Below are positions 8,460-16,798 of a DNA stretch of 30,109 bases, piece by piece. Each line of letters opens with the position of its first letter. Position 1 is the stretch's first letter. Where the stretch lies: assembly GCA_041552055.1 (NCBI GenBank), contig JBFELO010000049.1:1-30109 (forward strand), given 5' to 3'. A program made the position numbers and the translations under genes. The notes below the pieces were generated by a model. The model did not search any database and was not told the DNA's origin. It worked only from the letters and a program-made list of their open reading frames with translations. Origin of the DNA: JBFELO01 sp041552055. GTDB taxonomy: Bacteria > Acidobacteriota > Thermoanaerobaculia > Thermoanaerobaculales > Sulfomarinibacteraceae.

Positions 8460-8909
8460 CTAGGGAAGCAGTGGGCACACGAAGGAGAAGTTCGCGTCCA
8501 CGATCTCGAGATGGCCGAGCGCTTCGTGCTCGAGCACCTGCTCCGCGGACGTCAGCTCGAAATCGACGATGCCGTCGCCGTCCGCGTCGTGAACCGACTC
8601 ACCCAGGGGCGTGAAAAACGCGAGGTACACTCTCCAGCGGCCGCCGTTGTAGTCCCGATCGCCCGGGGCCGCCTCCGACACGCTGCGCTGCCCCTGGAGT
8701 TCGTTCATCATGAAGCTGTAGATGATGTCGGTGGAGTGTCGCGGCGGGTTCTTGAACGAGGTCGGCGTGACCACCGTTCCGTAGAGCTCCCCGTTGGCCC
8801 AGATCGCGTCCTCCGCGATCACCGTCGCACCCTGTGCGGATGCCGTTGCACCCACCGCGAGAATCGCCACCACGGAGAGAGCCAGGACTGATACTCGAAG
8901 ATCCTTCAT
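8460..8909 (-). CDS. Small secreted protein of unknown function
   Basis: 149 aa from ATG 8909, chosen because AAGGAGT lies 9 bases upstream; the open frame extends 29 codons further without a good site. Signal peptide MKDLRVSVLALSVVAILAVGATASAQG. The mature protein has GELYGTVVTPTSFKNPP, RDYNGGRWRVYLAFFTP, HDADGDGIVDFELTS and ends FSFVCPLLP. The DADGDG stretch resembles a calcium-binding DxDxDG loop, but only one is present. I do not recognise a family. It is monocistronic, converging on the methyltransferase gene. Confidence 0.72.
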   Translation of the reverse strand: MKDLRVSVLALSVVAILAVGATASAQGATVIAEDAIWANGELYGTVVTPTSFKNPPRHSTDIIYSFMMNELQGQRSVSEAAPGDRDYNGGRWRVYLAFFTPLGESVHDADGDGIVDFELTSAEQVLEHEALGHLEIVDANFSFVCPLLP

Positions 8910-9101
8910 TGCGGTACTCCTTTTTGACTCGCGACCGGTCGCGCGCCCATCGCACGACGTCTGGCGGTCACAAGGAATATGTGCTTCAGACTTCACGAAA
9001 CCCTCGCGGAAAACTCACGTTTCGATAACATCTCGAAATTCGAGGTCAGTCGGCCAGCGGCACCGGTTCAGCGCTAGCCCGCCCTTTCGCCCCCGCGACG
9101 A

Positions 9102-9132
9102 CAAAAGAAAAGGGAGGGGTTCATCCCCTCCC
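9102..9132 (-). terminator. Rho-independent terminator of the DUF3604 gene
   Basis: Reading the minus strand, GGGAGGGG (9132-9125) pairs perfectly with CCCCTCCC (9119-9112) over a 5-nt loop, followed by TTTTCTTTTG (9111-9102). It begins about 30 nt after the stop codon at 9163. This is the clearest intrinsic terminator in the window. Confidence 0.85.
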
Positions 9133-9162
9133 CCATGTTGCCCCCACACCGCGAGCGGGTGC

Positions 9163-11103
9163 TTAAGGCGTGTACCAGATCGGGCTGGTGTAGGCCCGCT
9201 CCTGGGTGACCATCTCGACCTCGGGCGGCAGAGTGATGCCGAAGCGTTGGGCCTCGTAGGCGGTCCATCTCGGCGTCGGGATCTCCAGTACCCGCGCGTA
9301 GTAGACCGCCGGCATGTCGGCGTCGAAGTCCGGGTCGCGCCACACGGTGATGAGCTCCGGCGCGCCGATGGTGTTGGTCCACGTGGCGTTGGCCACGTCC
9401 ACCGTGTTGCCCACCGGTGGCAGCTTGCCGTCGGCCCCGGGCGTACGGTCTCCCGACCACACGACGTCGTAGACCTTCTCGTGCCGTCCGCCGTCGGCAT
9501 CGACCCAGCCCTTGACGATCTGGATGCGGTCGAGGTTGCCGCTGAACGGATCCTTGAGGGCTGCCACCAGGAAGGATGGCGCCGTGCCGTCGGGCGCATT
9601 CCGGAGATCGCCGCCCATGGGCACCCCTTTGGTGTAGCCGATCTGACCGGGCAGCCGGCTCTGGGCGTCGGCCTCCTCGAACTCCCAACCTCCGAAGAAG
9701 CGCACCAGCATTCGCGGCCCGGTCGTCGCGTAGGTCTCCTTGCGCATCATGGCGTCGAAGATCGCCTCGCGCGTGTTCTCCCTGGCCCACACGGCGGCGA
9801 GGCCGGAAGCCACCATCTCCCAGCTCTCGTATCGGCCATTGGACGTCTCACCCATTGGGTGCTTGTAACGGTCGGGGCCGGGTTCGGTGCCCGAGTGCTT
9901 GCCGAAGAAGTTCTCCTCCTCGGCGGTGGCGAGGGCCGTGTGGCTGTCGGTGGATCCGATCATGCCGAACTTGTAGGGGTTGACGCCCAGCTCACGCTCG
10001 AGTTGGAGACCGGTCTGCAGCGCGGCCCGCGCGTACTCGTACTGCAGCATCTCGTCCTTCTTTTTCACGCTAAGGTCGAGGTTGCCCTGGTCCCAGGTCT
10101 CGTAGTCGGCGAACTCGTCGTCCGGCGAGAGCAATGGGTGGGCCTCTCCGTCACCCTTGATCTGCGTCGCCTCGTACAGCGGTTCCCACTTCATGCGCGT
10201 CTCCGCGTACGCGCGGTCGAAGTTCTCGCCGGTGAAGGTGTCGACGATCGGGAACATGATGCCGTTGGACAGATTGCCGTTGTGGGGGATGGCCAGCAGT
10301 CGGCCGCCGGTCCTCTCCTGATAGCTCGTCATCCACCGCCACAGGTCGCGCGGGTTGTCGCTGCCCGCCGGCTGAAGGGTGGTGTACGGCTCCGTCACCC
10401 GCGCCTCGTCACCGTCGCCGCGGTAGATGACGACCCGGTGCAGGTTGTTGCCCCCGGTGTTCGAGGTCCACTCGTAGCCGATGAAGGCCGTGAACCGCCC
10501 GGGGTCGTTGTACTTCTCCGCCGCGTCGATAGTCTCCTCCCAGGCGGAGCGATACGCCGCGCTGCCGGGGGGCGAGGCCAGCGTCTCGGGAAAGGTCCCC
10601 TGTGAAAAGGCCTCGATGATCTCGATGGCCGCCGCGACCCCCTGCTGGCCTCCCTCCTGGACCATGCCGTACCAACGCTTTCCCGTGGGATCGGCCAGCA
10701 TCTCCGGATCGCCGGAGAACAGGCGCGGGAAGAAGCCCATGTTGTCCGAGTGATCGGCGACCACGAGGAAGTCGAGCGGGCGCGACAGCTTCACCTGCAG
10801 CCCGGTCGACGACGTCAGCTCCTCACCGCGCGCAAATCGATAGGCGTCCTCCGGACCGAGTCGGCAGCCGAAGGATCCGGCATCGAAGGACATCCCCGTG
10901 TGTAGGTGTGTGTCGCCCCAGAAGACCTGCGTCGGGAAGTTCCGCCCGGCGTAGGGCGAGAAGTGCTTCTGCGATGGGAATGCTCCCTCCGCCCCCTCGG
11001 TGGGCGCCGGCAATCCAACGGTGTCACCTGCGAAGGCTGGGACGGCAAGGGTTCCGACCATCAATGCGACTACCACGCTTCTGCGAGTCATCCTGTTTGT
11101 CAT
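9163..11103 (-). CDS. DUF3604 family exported protein (PHP-like metal site)
   Basis: 646 aa from ATG 11103 (GAGAGG upstream; an ATG 24 bp earlier is less well placed). The N-terminus MTRRSVVVALMVGTLAVPAFA is a signal peptide with a twin arginine, so Tat export is possible. Hallmarks of DUF3604 in order: VFWGDTHLHTGMSFDAG with D64, H66 and H68; DFLVVADHSDNMG with D117-H118; FTAFIGYEWTS; IPHNGN near 273-277; and GMIGSTDSHTAL with D386-x-H388. This His/Asp set resembles a PHP-type phosphoesterase metal site. The length is typical of the family, which has no settled reaction. The gene is the last of a leftward run and ends in a strong terminator. Confidence 0.93.
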   Translation of the reverse strand: MTNRMTRRSVVVALMVGTLAVPAFAGDTVGLPAPTEGAEGAFPSQKHFSPYAGRNFPTQVFWGDTHLHTGMSFDAGSFGCRLGPEDAYRFARGEELTSSTGLQVKLSRPLDFLVVADHSDNMGFFPRLFSGDPEMLADPTGKRWYGMVQEGGQQGVAAAIEIIEAFSQGTFPETLASPPGSAAYRSAWEETIDAAEKYNDPGRFTAFIGYEWTSNTGGNNLHRVVIYRGDGDEARVTEPYTTLQPAGSDNPRDLWRWMTSYQERTGGRLLAIPHNGNLSNGIMFPIVDTFTGENFDRAYAETRMKWEPLYEATQIKGDGEAHPLLSPDDEFADYETWDQGNLDLSVKKKDEMLQYEYARAALQTGLQLERELGVNPYKFGMIGSTDSHTALATAEEENFFGKHSGTEPGPDRYKHPMGETSNGRYESWEMVASGLAAVWARENTREAIFDAMMRKETYATTGPRMLVRFFGGWEFEEADAQSRLPGQIGYTKGVPMGGDLRNAPDGTAPSFLVAALKDPFSGNLDRIQIVKGWVDADGGRHEKVYDVVWSGDRTPGADGKLPPVGNTVDVANATWTNTIGAPELITVWRDPDFDADMPAVYYARVLEIPTPRWTAYEAQRFGITLPPEVEMVTQERAYTSPIWYTP

Positions 11104-11374
11104 CGGTTTTTCCTCTCGAGATTGCATCAGCTCTTTCTTGAAACCTCGTCACAATAACAGCGACACCTCGATCACGCCAGCGGTCGACGTTTCGTGCCAC
11201 GAGAAACTGCTTCCCCCGATCGCCACGCGCCCTCCACGCAACAGGTACATCATTGAAGGAATTGATGTCCCGCTTACGATGCACCAGACCGAGAGCGTCC
11301 GGGCAATTGAGCAATTACGTGCCTGTCGCCCAGTCCATGCTCGCCGGGGGAGCCAAATGTGCGCATCATGCGGG

Positions 11375-12211
11375 TCAGACCCGCTCCTCGATCCAGCGAT
11401 AGAGGTCGGTCAGCACGCGCTCGCGTTCGGGCTCGTTGAAGATCTCGTGATACAGGCCGGCATAGATTTGGATCCGCTTGTCGCGGACGCCAAGTCGCCT
11501 GAACAGCTCTTCACTCCCCTGGGGATCCGCGACCTCGTCGGCACCGCCGTGCATGATCAAGGTCGGCAGGTCGATCTGATCGGCCTCGTCGAGCGCTGTC
11601 TCCGCCGCCGCCAGTGCCTGGAGACCGAAGCCGGTGGTCAGGTATTTCGGCACCAGCGGGTCGGTCTGGTAGCGACGAACAACGGCCTGATCACGACAGA
11701 TCTGGCGCGGTTTGACCAGGCCGGGAACAGGGGTTGCCGAGTAGAGCCTGTTGATGAGATTGAGCACGGCGAATACCGGGCGTGGAGGAACGATACTTGC
11801 CTTGAGCCCTGCGCCCGAGGTCACCAGGCCCACAAAACCGGGATGTCGGGTCTGCGCGTAGCGCAGCGCGATGACGCCGCCGAGGGAGTGCCCTACCAGG
11901 AAGATTCGGTGGGCGTGAGACTCGACCCGCTCCACGAGCAGGTCGAGGTCTTTCAGAAAATCTTCGAAGTCGGCGACGTAGACCCGCCTGCCCTCGCTCT
12001 GCCCGTGACCGCGCAGATCCATCATCGAGAAGCCGATGCCCCGGCCGGCAAAGAACTCCTCGAATCTGCGATACCGGCCGTAGTGCTCGGCGACCCCGTG
12101 CACGAGGATGATCTGCGCCCGCGCGCTGGGAACGAGCCGCTCCCGGTAGTAGAAAGCAAGACCGTCGTGCGACCTGAGGTATCCATCATGAATGGTACTT
12201 TTTGAACTCAT
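11375..12211 (-). CDS. Alpha/beta hydrolase, monoacylglycerol lipase/lysophospholipase-like
   Basis: 278 aa from ATG 12211 (MSSKS); the frame is open 23 codons upstream but homologues start near here. Serine-aminopeptidase-S33/Hydrolase_4 type. Oxyanion loop LVHGVAEHYGRY at 37-47, a DLRGHGQSEG segment at 65-74, nucleophile elbow GHSLGG with Ser109, acid Asp225 in HGGADEVADP, and His255 in YAGLYHEIFNE. These match bacterial monoglyceride lipases and PldB-like lysophospholipases (family knowledge). No signal peptide, so probably cytoplasmic or membrane-associated. The gene is tandem with DUF3604 but separated by 271 bp, so co-transcription is uncertain. Confidence 0.92.
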   Translation of the reverse strand: MSSKSTIHDGYLRSHDGLAFYYRERLVPSARAQIILVHGVAEHYGRYRRFEEFFAGRGIGFSMMDLRGHGQSEGRRVYVADFEDFLKDLDLLVERVESHAHRIFLVGHSLGGVIALRYAQTRHPGFVGLVTSGAGLKASIVPPRPVFAVLNLINRLYSATPVPGLVKPRQICRDQAVVRRYQTDPLVPKYLTTGFGLQALAAAETALDEADQIDLPTLIMHGGADEVADPQGSEELFRRLGVRDKRIQIYAGLYHEIFNEPERERVLTDLYRWIEERV

Positions 12212-12312
12212 GGCGCTGAGCTTATCCCATCGGATGATGAATGAGCGGTTTGCGGGCGACTTCTCCCGACCAGCCGCCATGTGGGGGCGCCAAGAACCTC
12301 AGCTTGGGTGCC

Positions 12313-12348
12313 CTTGAGTGCCACGTATCTCTTGAGTGCCACGTATCT
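12313..12348. repeat. Perfect 18-bp tandem duplication upstream of the hydrolase gene
   Basis: CTTGAGTGCCACGTATCT occurs twice head to tail (12313-12330 and 12331-12348), preceded by a partial third unit CTTGGGTGCC at 12303-12312. It lies 102 bp upstream of the hydrolase start and 56 bp beyond the HAD gene stop. It could be a binding-site array or a slippage product. Confidence 0.85.
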
Positions 12349-12403
12349 CATTGTCACATTACGCGATACAAAGTCATCAAATGATACGAGGTACAGACGA
12401 AGA

Positions 12404-13267
12404 TCATGCCGTGTGCCACGGCTCGGCGAGTGAACCCACAACGGCGACGTCTGAGTGTGAGCAACGAGAAGCCTTTCCGCCCGCGTGCTCTCGCACGAGC
12501 CACACTCCGAAGGCAACGCCGACGCTCAAGAACGGCTCGATGTCTCTCGAGAGACTGTCTCCGACGACGACTGTTTGCCGGACGTCGATGTCGTGCCCTA
12601 TCTTCTCGGAAAAATCCGCGATCGTCCGCCCTGAAAACTCGGGGCTGGGCTTGCCGACGGGGTCACCCACCGTGACATCCCGAGTGTCCACGTCCAACCG
12701 CCACAGGGCTCTCAGTCGCCGAATCTTCGCCCGCGCGGACGCTTCGGGATCATAGAGGAAGGTCTGCCTCGACTCGTCGAAACCGAGAAACCCGTCACTG
12801 TCGGTCGCCAGATGAACGTGGCATCCCGCTGCCCGAAGGCGGTCGAGGGCGACAAAGGCATCCGGATGCACGGTCACCGACCTCGCCATCTCCTGCCAGT
12901 AGGCCTCCGTGACGCCGCCAACGAGCTCCTCCGAGACCTCGACCCCCTGCGAGGCGAGCGCGCACGCGAGCAAGGCCTGCCGCGACCACGGCTTGACCTC
13001 ATATCCCTGTTCGATGACTCCCCGCTGCCAATGGGTGATTCGTTGCAGCAGGGCAGAGTAGTCATCAAAGACGGTCTCCTCGCTGCTCCAGTGCTGCCGC
13101 TGGAGGGTCCGCCACTGGTCCACGAACTCCCGGTAAACGGCCGTGGCCTTTTCATGGTCCAACCGTTCCGACAGTGCGGCCAGCAACGCACGAGCGGCCC
13201 CCGGCTCCGCCTGCTGCGTCGCTAGAAGGACATCGTCGACATCGAGAATCGCGTATCGAAAGTCCAT
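12404..13267 (-). CDS. HAD-superfamily hydrolase (phosphatase-like)
   Basis: 287 aa from ATG 13267 with GGAG eight bases upstream. The four HAD motifs are in order: motif I AILDVDDVLL with nucleophile Asp9 and Asp11, motif II LATDSD with Thr155, motif III Lys206 in GKPSPE, and motif IV VVVGDSLSRDIEP with Asp237 and Asp242. Between motifs I and II is a helical cap of ~140 residues, rich in Trp and Gln, as in class C1 phosphatases. Cytoplasmic; substrate unknown. The final 25 residues (KASRCSHSDVAVVGSL-EPW) extend past the core. The gene is read leftward toward the hydrolase with a 192-bp gap. Confidence 0.88.
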   Translation of the reverse strand: MDFRYAILDVDDVLLATQQAEPGAARALLAALSERLDHEKATAVYREFVDQWRTLQRQHWSSEETVFDDYSALLQRITHWQRGVIEQGYEVKPWSRQALLACALASQGVEVSEELVGGVTEAYWQEMARSVTVHPDAFVALDRLRAAGCHVHLATDSDGFLGFDESRQTFLYDPEASARAKIRRLRALWRLDVDTRDVTVGDPVGKPSPEFSGRTIADFSEKIGHDIDVRQTVVVGDSLSRDIEPFLSVGVAFGVWLVREHAGGKASRCSHSDVAVVGSLAEPWHTA

Positions 13268-13385
13268 CCGAGCACTCCATGATTGCACGCTCGAGCGTCG
13301 GACAGACGGCCGGGTGGCTCATTGGTTTGAGGTGAGAGATCCGAAAGTCTGAAATCACAGATCGGTCGCGCCTTCAGATCGGATG

Positions 13386-13421
13386 GGCGCCGGGTGTGCA
13401 ATTCAGACGACGTGGCGCCAC
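13386..13421. repeat. 36-bp repeat copy A, upstream of the serine hydrolase
   Basis: It starts GGCGCCGGGTGTGCAATTC and ends GACGACGTGGCGCCAC. It matches copy B at 15190-15225 at 31 of 36 positions by direct comparison, in the same orientation. Each end carries GGCGCC, so it can fold back. It also shares a GCGCC-GGT---GCAATTC arrangement with the palindromes at 19512 and 20522. Confidence 0.75.
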
Positions 13422-13640
13422 AGCACTGATGGCACTCTCGCCGCGCCCGGAAAATCCAACGCGAACGGTTTTCTCAAGAGACGCTGTTAACGAACCTTCC
13501 ACCGAGCGAGTTGGAACTATGGGGCGAGATGTCCGGTGGCACGGAACGTCGAAAGGCTCGCCGGCCTGTCACGCCCGTGATGGCATCGGCGTCGGTTACG
13601 AGGCGACGGCGAGGCAGGATCACACGGAACACTCGAGACT

Positions 13641-13653
13641 CGGGAGGATCCCG
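13641..13653 (+). promoter_or_regulatory. Small hairpin covering the ribosome binding site of the serine hydrolase
   Basis: CGGGA-GGA-TCCCG is a perfect 5-bp stem with a 3-nt loop ending two bases before ATG 13656. The Shine-Dalgarno GGGAGGA lies in the 5' arm and loop, so folding would partly hide it. The stem is short and its effect is unproven. Confidence 0.4.
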
Positions 13654-13655
13654 AA

Positions 13656-15182
13656 ATGAATGCTCAGCGAGCGTCGAAAATCGTTTGTGGCTTCGGCTTC
13701 ACTCTGACGGTGTTGAGTGCATGCCACCTCACAGAGGAAACCGACGCGCCCTCCTTGGAAACCTCGCCCGTGGTCGCCGATCGTGTCCTGGCAGTCGAGA
13801 GTCGGCTCCTCCCCGCCTGGATCATCGCGGGCGTCAACCGCGACGATTCGAGCTGGACCATCGAGGGGCGCATGAAAGCCCGCGCGGTGCCCGGGGTCGG
13901 CGTCGCCGTGATCAACGACGGGCGCATCGAGTGGGCGAAGGGGTACGGAGAGGTCGCGGCCGGCGAGGGATCAGCTGACGCCACAACTATCTTTCAGGCG
14001 GCGTCGATCGGAAAGACAGTGACCGCGATGACGGTGCTGGCGCTGGTGGATCGCGACGTGCTCGATCTTGATCGGGATGTCAACCAGGACCTTGTGTCAT
14101 GGCGGCTGCCCGCCGCCGACATCGCCGAAGACGAGGAAGTCACGCTCGACAGGATTCTCAGCCACACGGCCGGCCTGACAGTTCACGGGTTCGGTGGCTA
14201 CACGCCGGGCGAGGAGCTCCCGACCCTTCCCCAGATGCTCGACGGCGAGGCGCCCACCAACTCGGGCGCGGTGAGGATCGGCTGGAAGCCGGGCACTGAG
14301 ATGCGCTACTCCGGTGGTGGTTACCTGGTGGCCCAGCAGGTCATCGAGGATGTCACCGGCAAGCAGTTCGAACACGTGGTCGACGAAGTCGTGCTTCGTC
14401 CCCTCGGCATGACGCGCACGTTGTACCGGGCGACGCTGACCACCGAGCTGAACGCCAACGCGTCGGCCGGCCACCAGGTGGACGGCGCGGTCATGCCCGG
14501 CCGCTACCGCGCCATGCCCGAGTACGGTGCAGGAGGGGGCCTGTGGACGACACCCTCGGATCTGTGCCGGCTCGCGCTCGCGATCGCCGACGCGCGCGCC
14601 GGCCGCGAAGGTGGGCCCATCTCTCCGGCGGCCGCACGCGACATGCTGACACCCCGACTCGGAGGATATGGGCTCGGCGTCTTTCTGAGCGGCCAGGGAA
14701 CTGACTTCGCCTTCCACCACGGCGGCGACAACACGGGTTTTCATTCTTATCTGGTCCTCTACCCCGAGCTCGGCCAGGGCGCCGCGATCATGACCAACGG
14801 GGACGGCGGCATCCTGCTCTACGCCGAGATTCTGCGGGCCATCTCCGATGTCTACGGGTGGCCGGACTACCGACCCGTCCGCGCCACCGTCGCCGACGTC
14901 GAGCAGGATTGGCTTGAGCGCCTGACAGGCATCTGGAACGTGGAGGGATTCGGCGAGCTCCCGGTCAGCGACGGGAACGGCGCGCTCGAGCTGCCAGACC
15001 TCTGGGGCATGGGTGCACCCATCCGGCTCTATCCCGTGAGCCGGCGGACTTTCGTGGCGCCGGACTACGATCTGGCTTTCGAATTCGAGGACACCGATCC
15101 GGTCGAACCGAGGGTCGCCTCCATCACGTTCGGACTCGACACCTATCGCGCCTCAAAGGTCGCCTCGCACGCTGTGGAGTGA
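13656..15182 (+). CDS. Serine hydrolase of the beta-lactamase/D-alanyl-D-alanine carboxypeptidase family, lipoprotein
   Basis: 508 aa. The N-terminus has a hydrophobic segment ending in lipobox LSAC (Cys23), so it is a predicted lipoprotein. The class C beta-lactamase-like core runs ~70-420: S-x-x-K at Ser117-Ile-Gly-Lys120 (QAASIGKT), Tyr218-Ser-Gly in MRYSGGGY, and the third motif His355-Gly-Gly in FHHGGDNTGF. LSHTAGL (168-174), WKPGTEMRYS and LRPLGMTRT are the usual flanking landmarks. A ~100-residue beta-rich C-terminal domain follows, as in EstB/LACTB-type proteins. The substrate is probably an ester or peptide; true beta-lactamase activity is not implied. ATG 13656 has GGGAGGA upstream. 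The gene sits between two copies of a 36-bp repeat. Confidence 0.92.
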   Translation: MNAQRASKIVCGFGFTLTVLSACHLTEETDAPSLETSPVVADRVLAVESRLLPAWIIAGVNRDDSSWTIEGRMKARAVPGVGVAVINDGRIEWAKGYGEVAAGEGSADATTIFQAASIGKTVTAMTVLALVDRDVLDLDRDVNQDLVSWRLPAADIAEDEEVTLDRILSHTAGLTVHGFGGYTPGEELPTLPQMLDGEAPTNSGAVRIGWKPGTEMRYSGGGYLVAQQVIEDVTGKQFEHVVDEVVLRPLGMTRTLYRATLTTELNANASAGHQVDGAVMPGRYRAMPEYGAGGGLWTTPSDLCRLALAIADARAGREGGPISPAAARDMLTPRLGGYGLGVFLSGQGTDFAFHHGGDNTGFHSYLVLYPELGQGAAIMTNGDGGILLYAEILRAISDVYGWPDYRPVRATVADVEQDWLERLTGIWNVEGFGELPVSDGNGALELPDLWGMGAPIRLYPVSRRTFVAPDYDLAFEFEDTDPVEPRVASITFGLDTYRASKVASHAVE

Positions 15183-15189
15183 ACCGACA

Positions 15190-15225
15190 GGCGCCGGGTG
15201 TGCGCTTCGGACGACCTCGCGCCAC
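15190..15225. repeat. 36-bp repeat copy B, just after the serine hydrolase stop
   Basis: It begins 7 bp after the stop codon at 15182. It is 31/36 identical to copy A at 13386-13421, same orientation. The pair brackets the serine hydrolase gene. Confidence 0.75.
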
Positions 15226-15330
15226 CGCACGGGCCGCACTTTCGTTGCACCCTGAGGGTCATCTCTCATCGCGCCTGCGAGTCGCCAGTTTCCCATGACG
15301 CCTCTGATTCGACACTCGCCGAACGTCCAC

Positions 15331-15355
15331 TGCAATGTGCGCACCAAACCGCACC
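15331..15355. repeat. Palindrome-family copy 1 (imperfect)
   Basis: TGCAATGTGCGCACC followed by AAACCGCACC; 22 of 25 positions match copy 2 at 15868-15892. It lies 42 bp upstream of the probable NfeD-like start. Symmetry is degraded in the right arm. Confidence 0.6.
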
Positions 15356-15396
15356 TGTGTGCACCCGGGTCCTTCCCGGCTTACAATCCGCGGGTC

Positions 15397-15735
15397 GTGG
15401 TCGGTGAGGTCGTGATCTTTGTTGTGGCGGCGATCGTGCTCTTCGAGCTCGTCGAGCACGTTGTGATCCCGATCGCCGCGGTGGTCGCGGCGAGGAAGCG
15501 ACCCGCAGTCACCGGAGCTGAGGGCATGGTCGGCAAGATCGCCGCGGTCAAGCATTGGAGAGGGGGAGAGGGACAGGTTGTCGTCGACGGCGAGGTGTGG
15601 AAGGCCACGAGCAACAGCCCACTCGTCCCTGGCGACACGACGAGCGTTCGCAGCCTCCAGGGGCTGACGCTCCGAGTGGCGAAGCTGGATGACCACGAAA
15701 GAGAGCCGGCGGATACATCATCGACAAACACGTAG
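15397..15735 (+). CDS. NfeD-like C-terminal domain membrane protein
   Basis: 112 aa from GTG 15397 (VGEVVIFVVAAIVLFELVEHVV). The frame is open to an ATG at 15295, but that part is not protein-like and overlaps palindrome copy 1. One hydrophobic helix is followed by an OB-fold: TGAEGMVGKIAAVKHW, then EGQVVVDGEVWKATS, VPGDTTSVRSLQGLTLRVAKL, the standard pattern of the NfeD1b C-terminal domain (G--G-a-------G-v---G--w-a------Gd-v-V----GL-L-V). It lacks the long multi-helix part of full NfeD and has no stomatin partner next door. There is no Shine-Dalgarno; a TACAAT hexamer ends 9 bp before the GTG, so the transcript may be leaderless. Confidence 0.82.
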   Translation: MVGEVVIFVVAAIVLFELVEHVVIPIAAVVAARKRPAVTGAEGMVGKIAAVKHWRGGEGQVVVDGEVWKATSNSPLVPGDTTSVRSLQGLTLRVAKLDDHEREPADTSSTNT

Positions 15736-15867
15736 TCACAGGCACCGTTTGCGCCTGATACGAGCACCCGTCACCGCTTCCGCCACCGTCCTGAATATCG
15801 CCAGAATCCTCGCCGCGAAACCCTGGCTTCCCGTCGCGCACCAGATCGATGCGCTCCGAGGATCGAC

Positions 15868-15892
15868 TGCAATGTGCGCAGCAAATTGCACC
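15868..15892. repeat. Palindrome-family copy 2, between convergent genes
   Basis: TGCAATGTGC, loop GCA, GCAAATTGCA: a 10-bp stem with one mismatch, ending 1 bp before the GNAT stop codon at 15894. NfeD-like (+) and GNAT (-) converge here, so it may help end transcription. Confidence 0.7.
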
Positions 15893-15893
15893 C

Positions 15894-16742
15894 TCAACCC
15901 GTCGCCCCCGACGAGATCGCGAACACGCGGGCAGGGTCGCCCGTGGCGGTTGCGGGACCGAGACGCATCCGCAGGGAGGACGAGCCCTTGTCGAATCCCA
16001 TCTCGGCGAGCATGTCGAGCGCCTCGGTGTTGGGCGCCGGGAAGCCGATCAGTACCGGCCGGCCGGCTGCGGCCGAGGTTGCCGCGGAGATCAGGCATCG
16101 GGCGTCGGCACGGCCGAGGGCCACGCACGGACCGATGCGAAGCCCGCGATCGGTCGATGCGGCCAGCAGCGAGGCCACTATTCTCCCGCCCCGGTGCCGC
16201 ACGACCGCGAGCTCCGCACAGGAAAGCTTCAGCTCGAGAAACCGCCTGCGGCCCGCACCGTAGATCGCGGCGTCGAGCGCCGCCACCTCGTCCAGGTCGC
16301 CGGGGCTCATGGTCTCGCCCGCAGAGTCGACGAGTGTGGGCCGTACGCTCGATCCGGAGAGGGTGAATCGGCACGATTCGAATTCGTCCACGAAACCCAG
16401 CTTGCGATACAGGGGGATTCCCTGGGGATCGCCTTCGAGACGGACCGTCGTGGCGCCCCGTCCTCGGAGACGATCCAGGCCGTGCTCCATGAGAGCGCGT
16501 CCGATGCCGCGGCCCCGCCACCGGGGTTCCACGATCAGGTTGCCGATCCACCCGCTCGGGCCGAAGCAGGTTGTCGTCACCATGCCGACGGGCTGATCGC
16601 CGGTCATCGCAACGAAACAGCCGTCCGGATCGTGCTTCAGGAAGACCTCGAACTGCTCCCGACTCACGGCCCACCCCTCGCGCTTCTTCTGTCTGAGCGC
16701 GAAATCGACATCGCCACGCTCGAAGCCTCGAATCACTGTCAT
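15894..16742 (-). CDS. GNAT N-acetyltransferase with YitH-type C-terminal domain
   Basis: 282 aa from ATG 16742 (AAAGGAAC ribosome site); the frame is open 77 codons further upstream without such a site. Residues ~1-140 are a standard GNAT domain: IGNLIVEPRWRGRGIGRALM carries the acetyl-CoA loop R76-G-R-G-I-G81, and GIPLYRKLGF is motif B. Residues ~150-282 form a second, diverged acetyltransferase-like half (RFLELKLSCAELAVVRHRGGRIVASLLAAS, then LIGFPAPNTEALDMLAEMGF), matching two-domain YitH/Acetyltransf_18 proteins of about 280 aa. It is cytoplasmic with an unknown acceptor. It lies 56 bp downstream of the small secreted protein gene in the same direction. Confidence 0.9.
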   Translation of the reverse strand: MTVIRGFERGDVDFALRQKKREGWAVSREQFEVFLKHDPDGCFVAMTGDQPVGMVTTTCFGPSGWIGNLIVEPRWRGRGIGRALMEHGLDRLRGRGATTVRLEGDPQGIPLYRKLGFVDEFESCRFTLSGSSVRPTLVDSAGETMSPGDLDEVAALDAAIYGAGRRRFLELKLSCAELAVVRHRGGRIVASLLAASTDRGLRIGPCVALGRADARCLISAATSAAAGRPVLIGFPAPNTEALDMLAEMGFDKGSSSLRMRLGPATATGDPARVFAISSGATG

Positions 16743-16798
16743 GGTGTTCCTTTGATCACGCCACACACCCCAGTCAGTATCCACTTCGGGGTCTCCGA

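Larger units (their letters stand above)
13268..13655. other. Divergent intergenic region of ~390 bp
   Basis: This separates the HAD gene (leftward) from the serine hydrolase (rightward). It holds the 36-bp repeat at 13386-13421 and the hairpin over the ribosome site at 13641-13653. Small open frames on the + strand (13396-13659, 13511-13978) run into or overlap the hydrolase gene in other frames and carry no recognisable domain. Confidence 0.5.

Noticed and set aside
8794..10605. 603-codon + strand open frame
   Set aside because: Antisense of the DUF3604 gene, which carries the complete set of family motifs and a terminator.
12303..12348. Possible CRISPR-like array
   Set aside because: Units are adjacent with no spacers and there are no cas genes; it is a simple tandem duplication.
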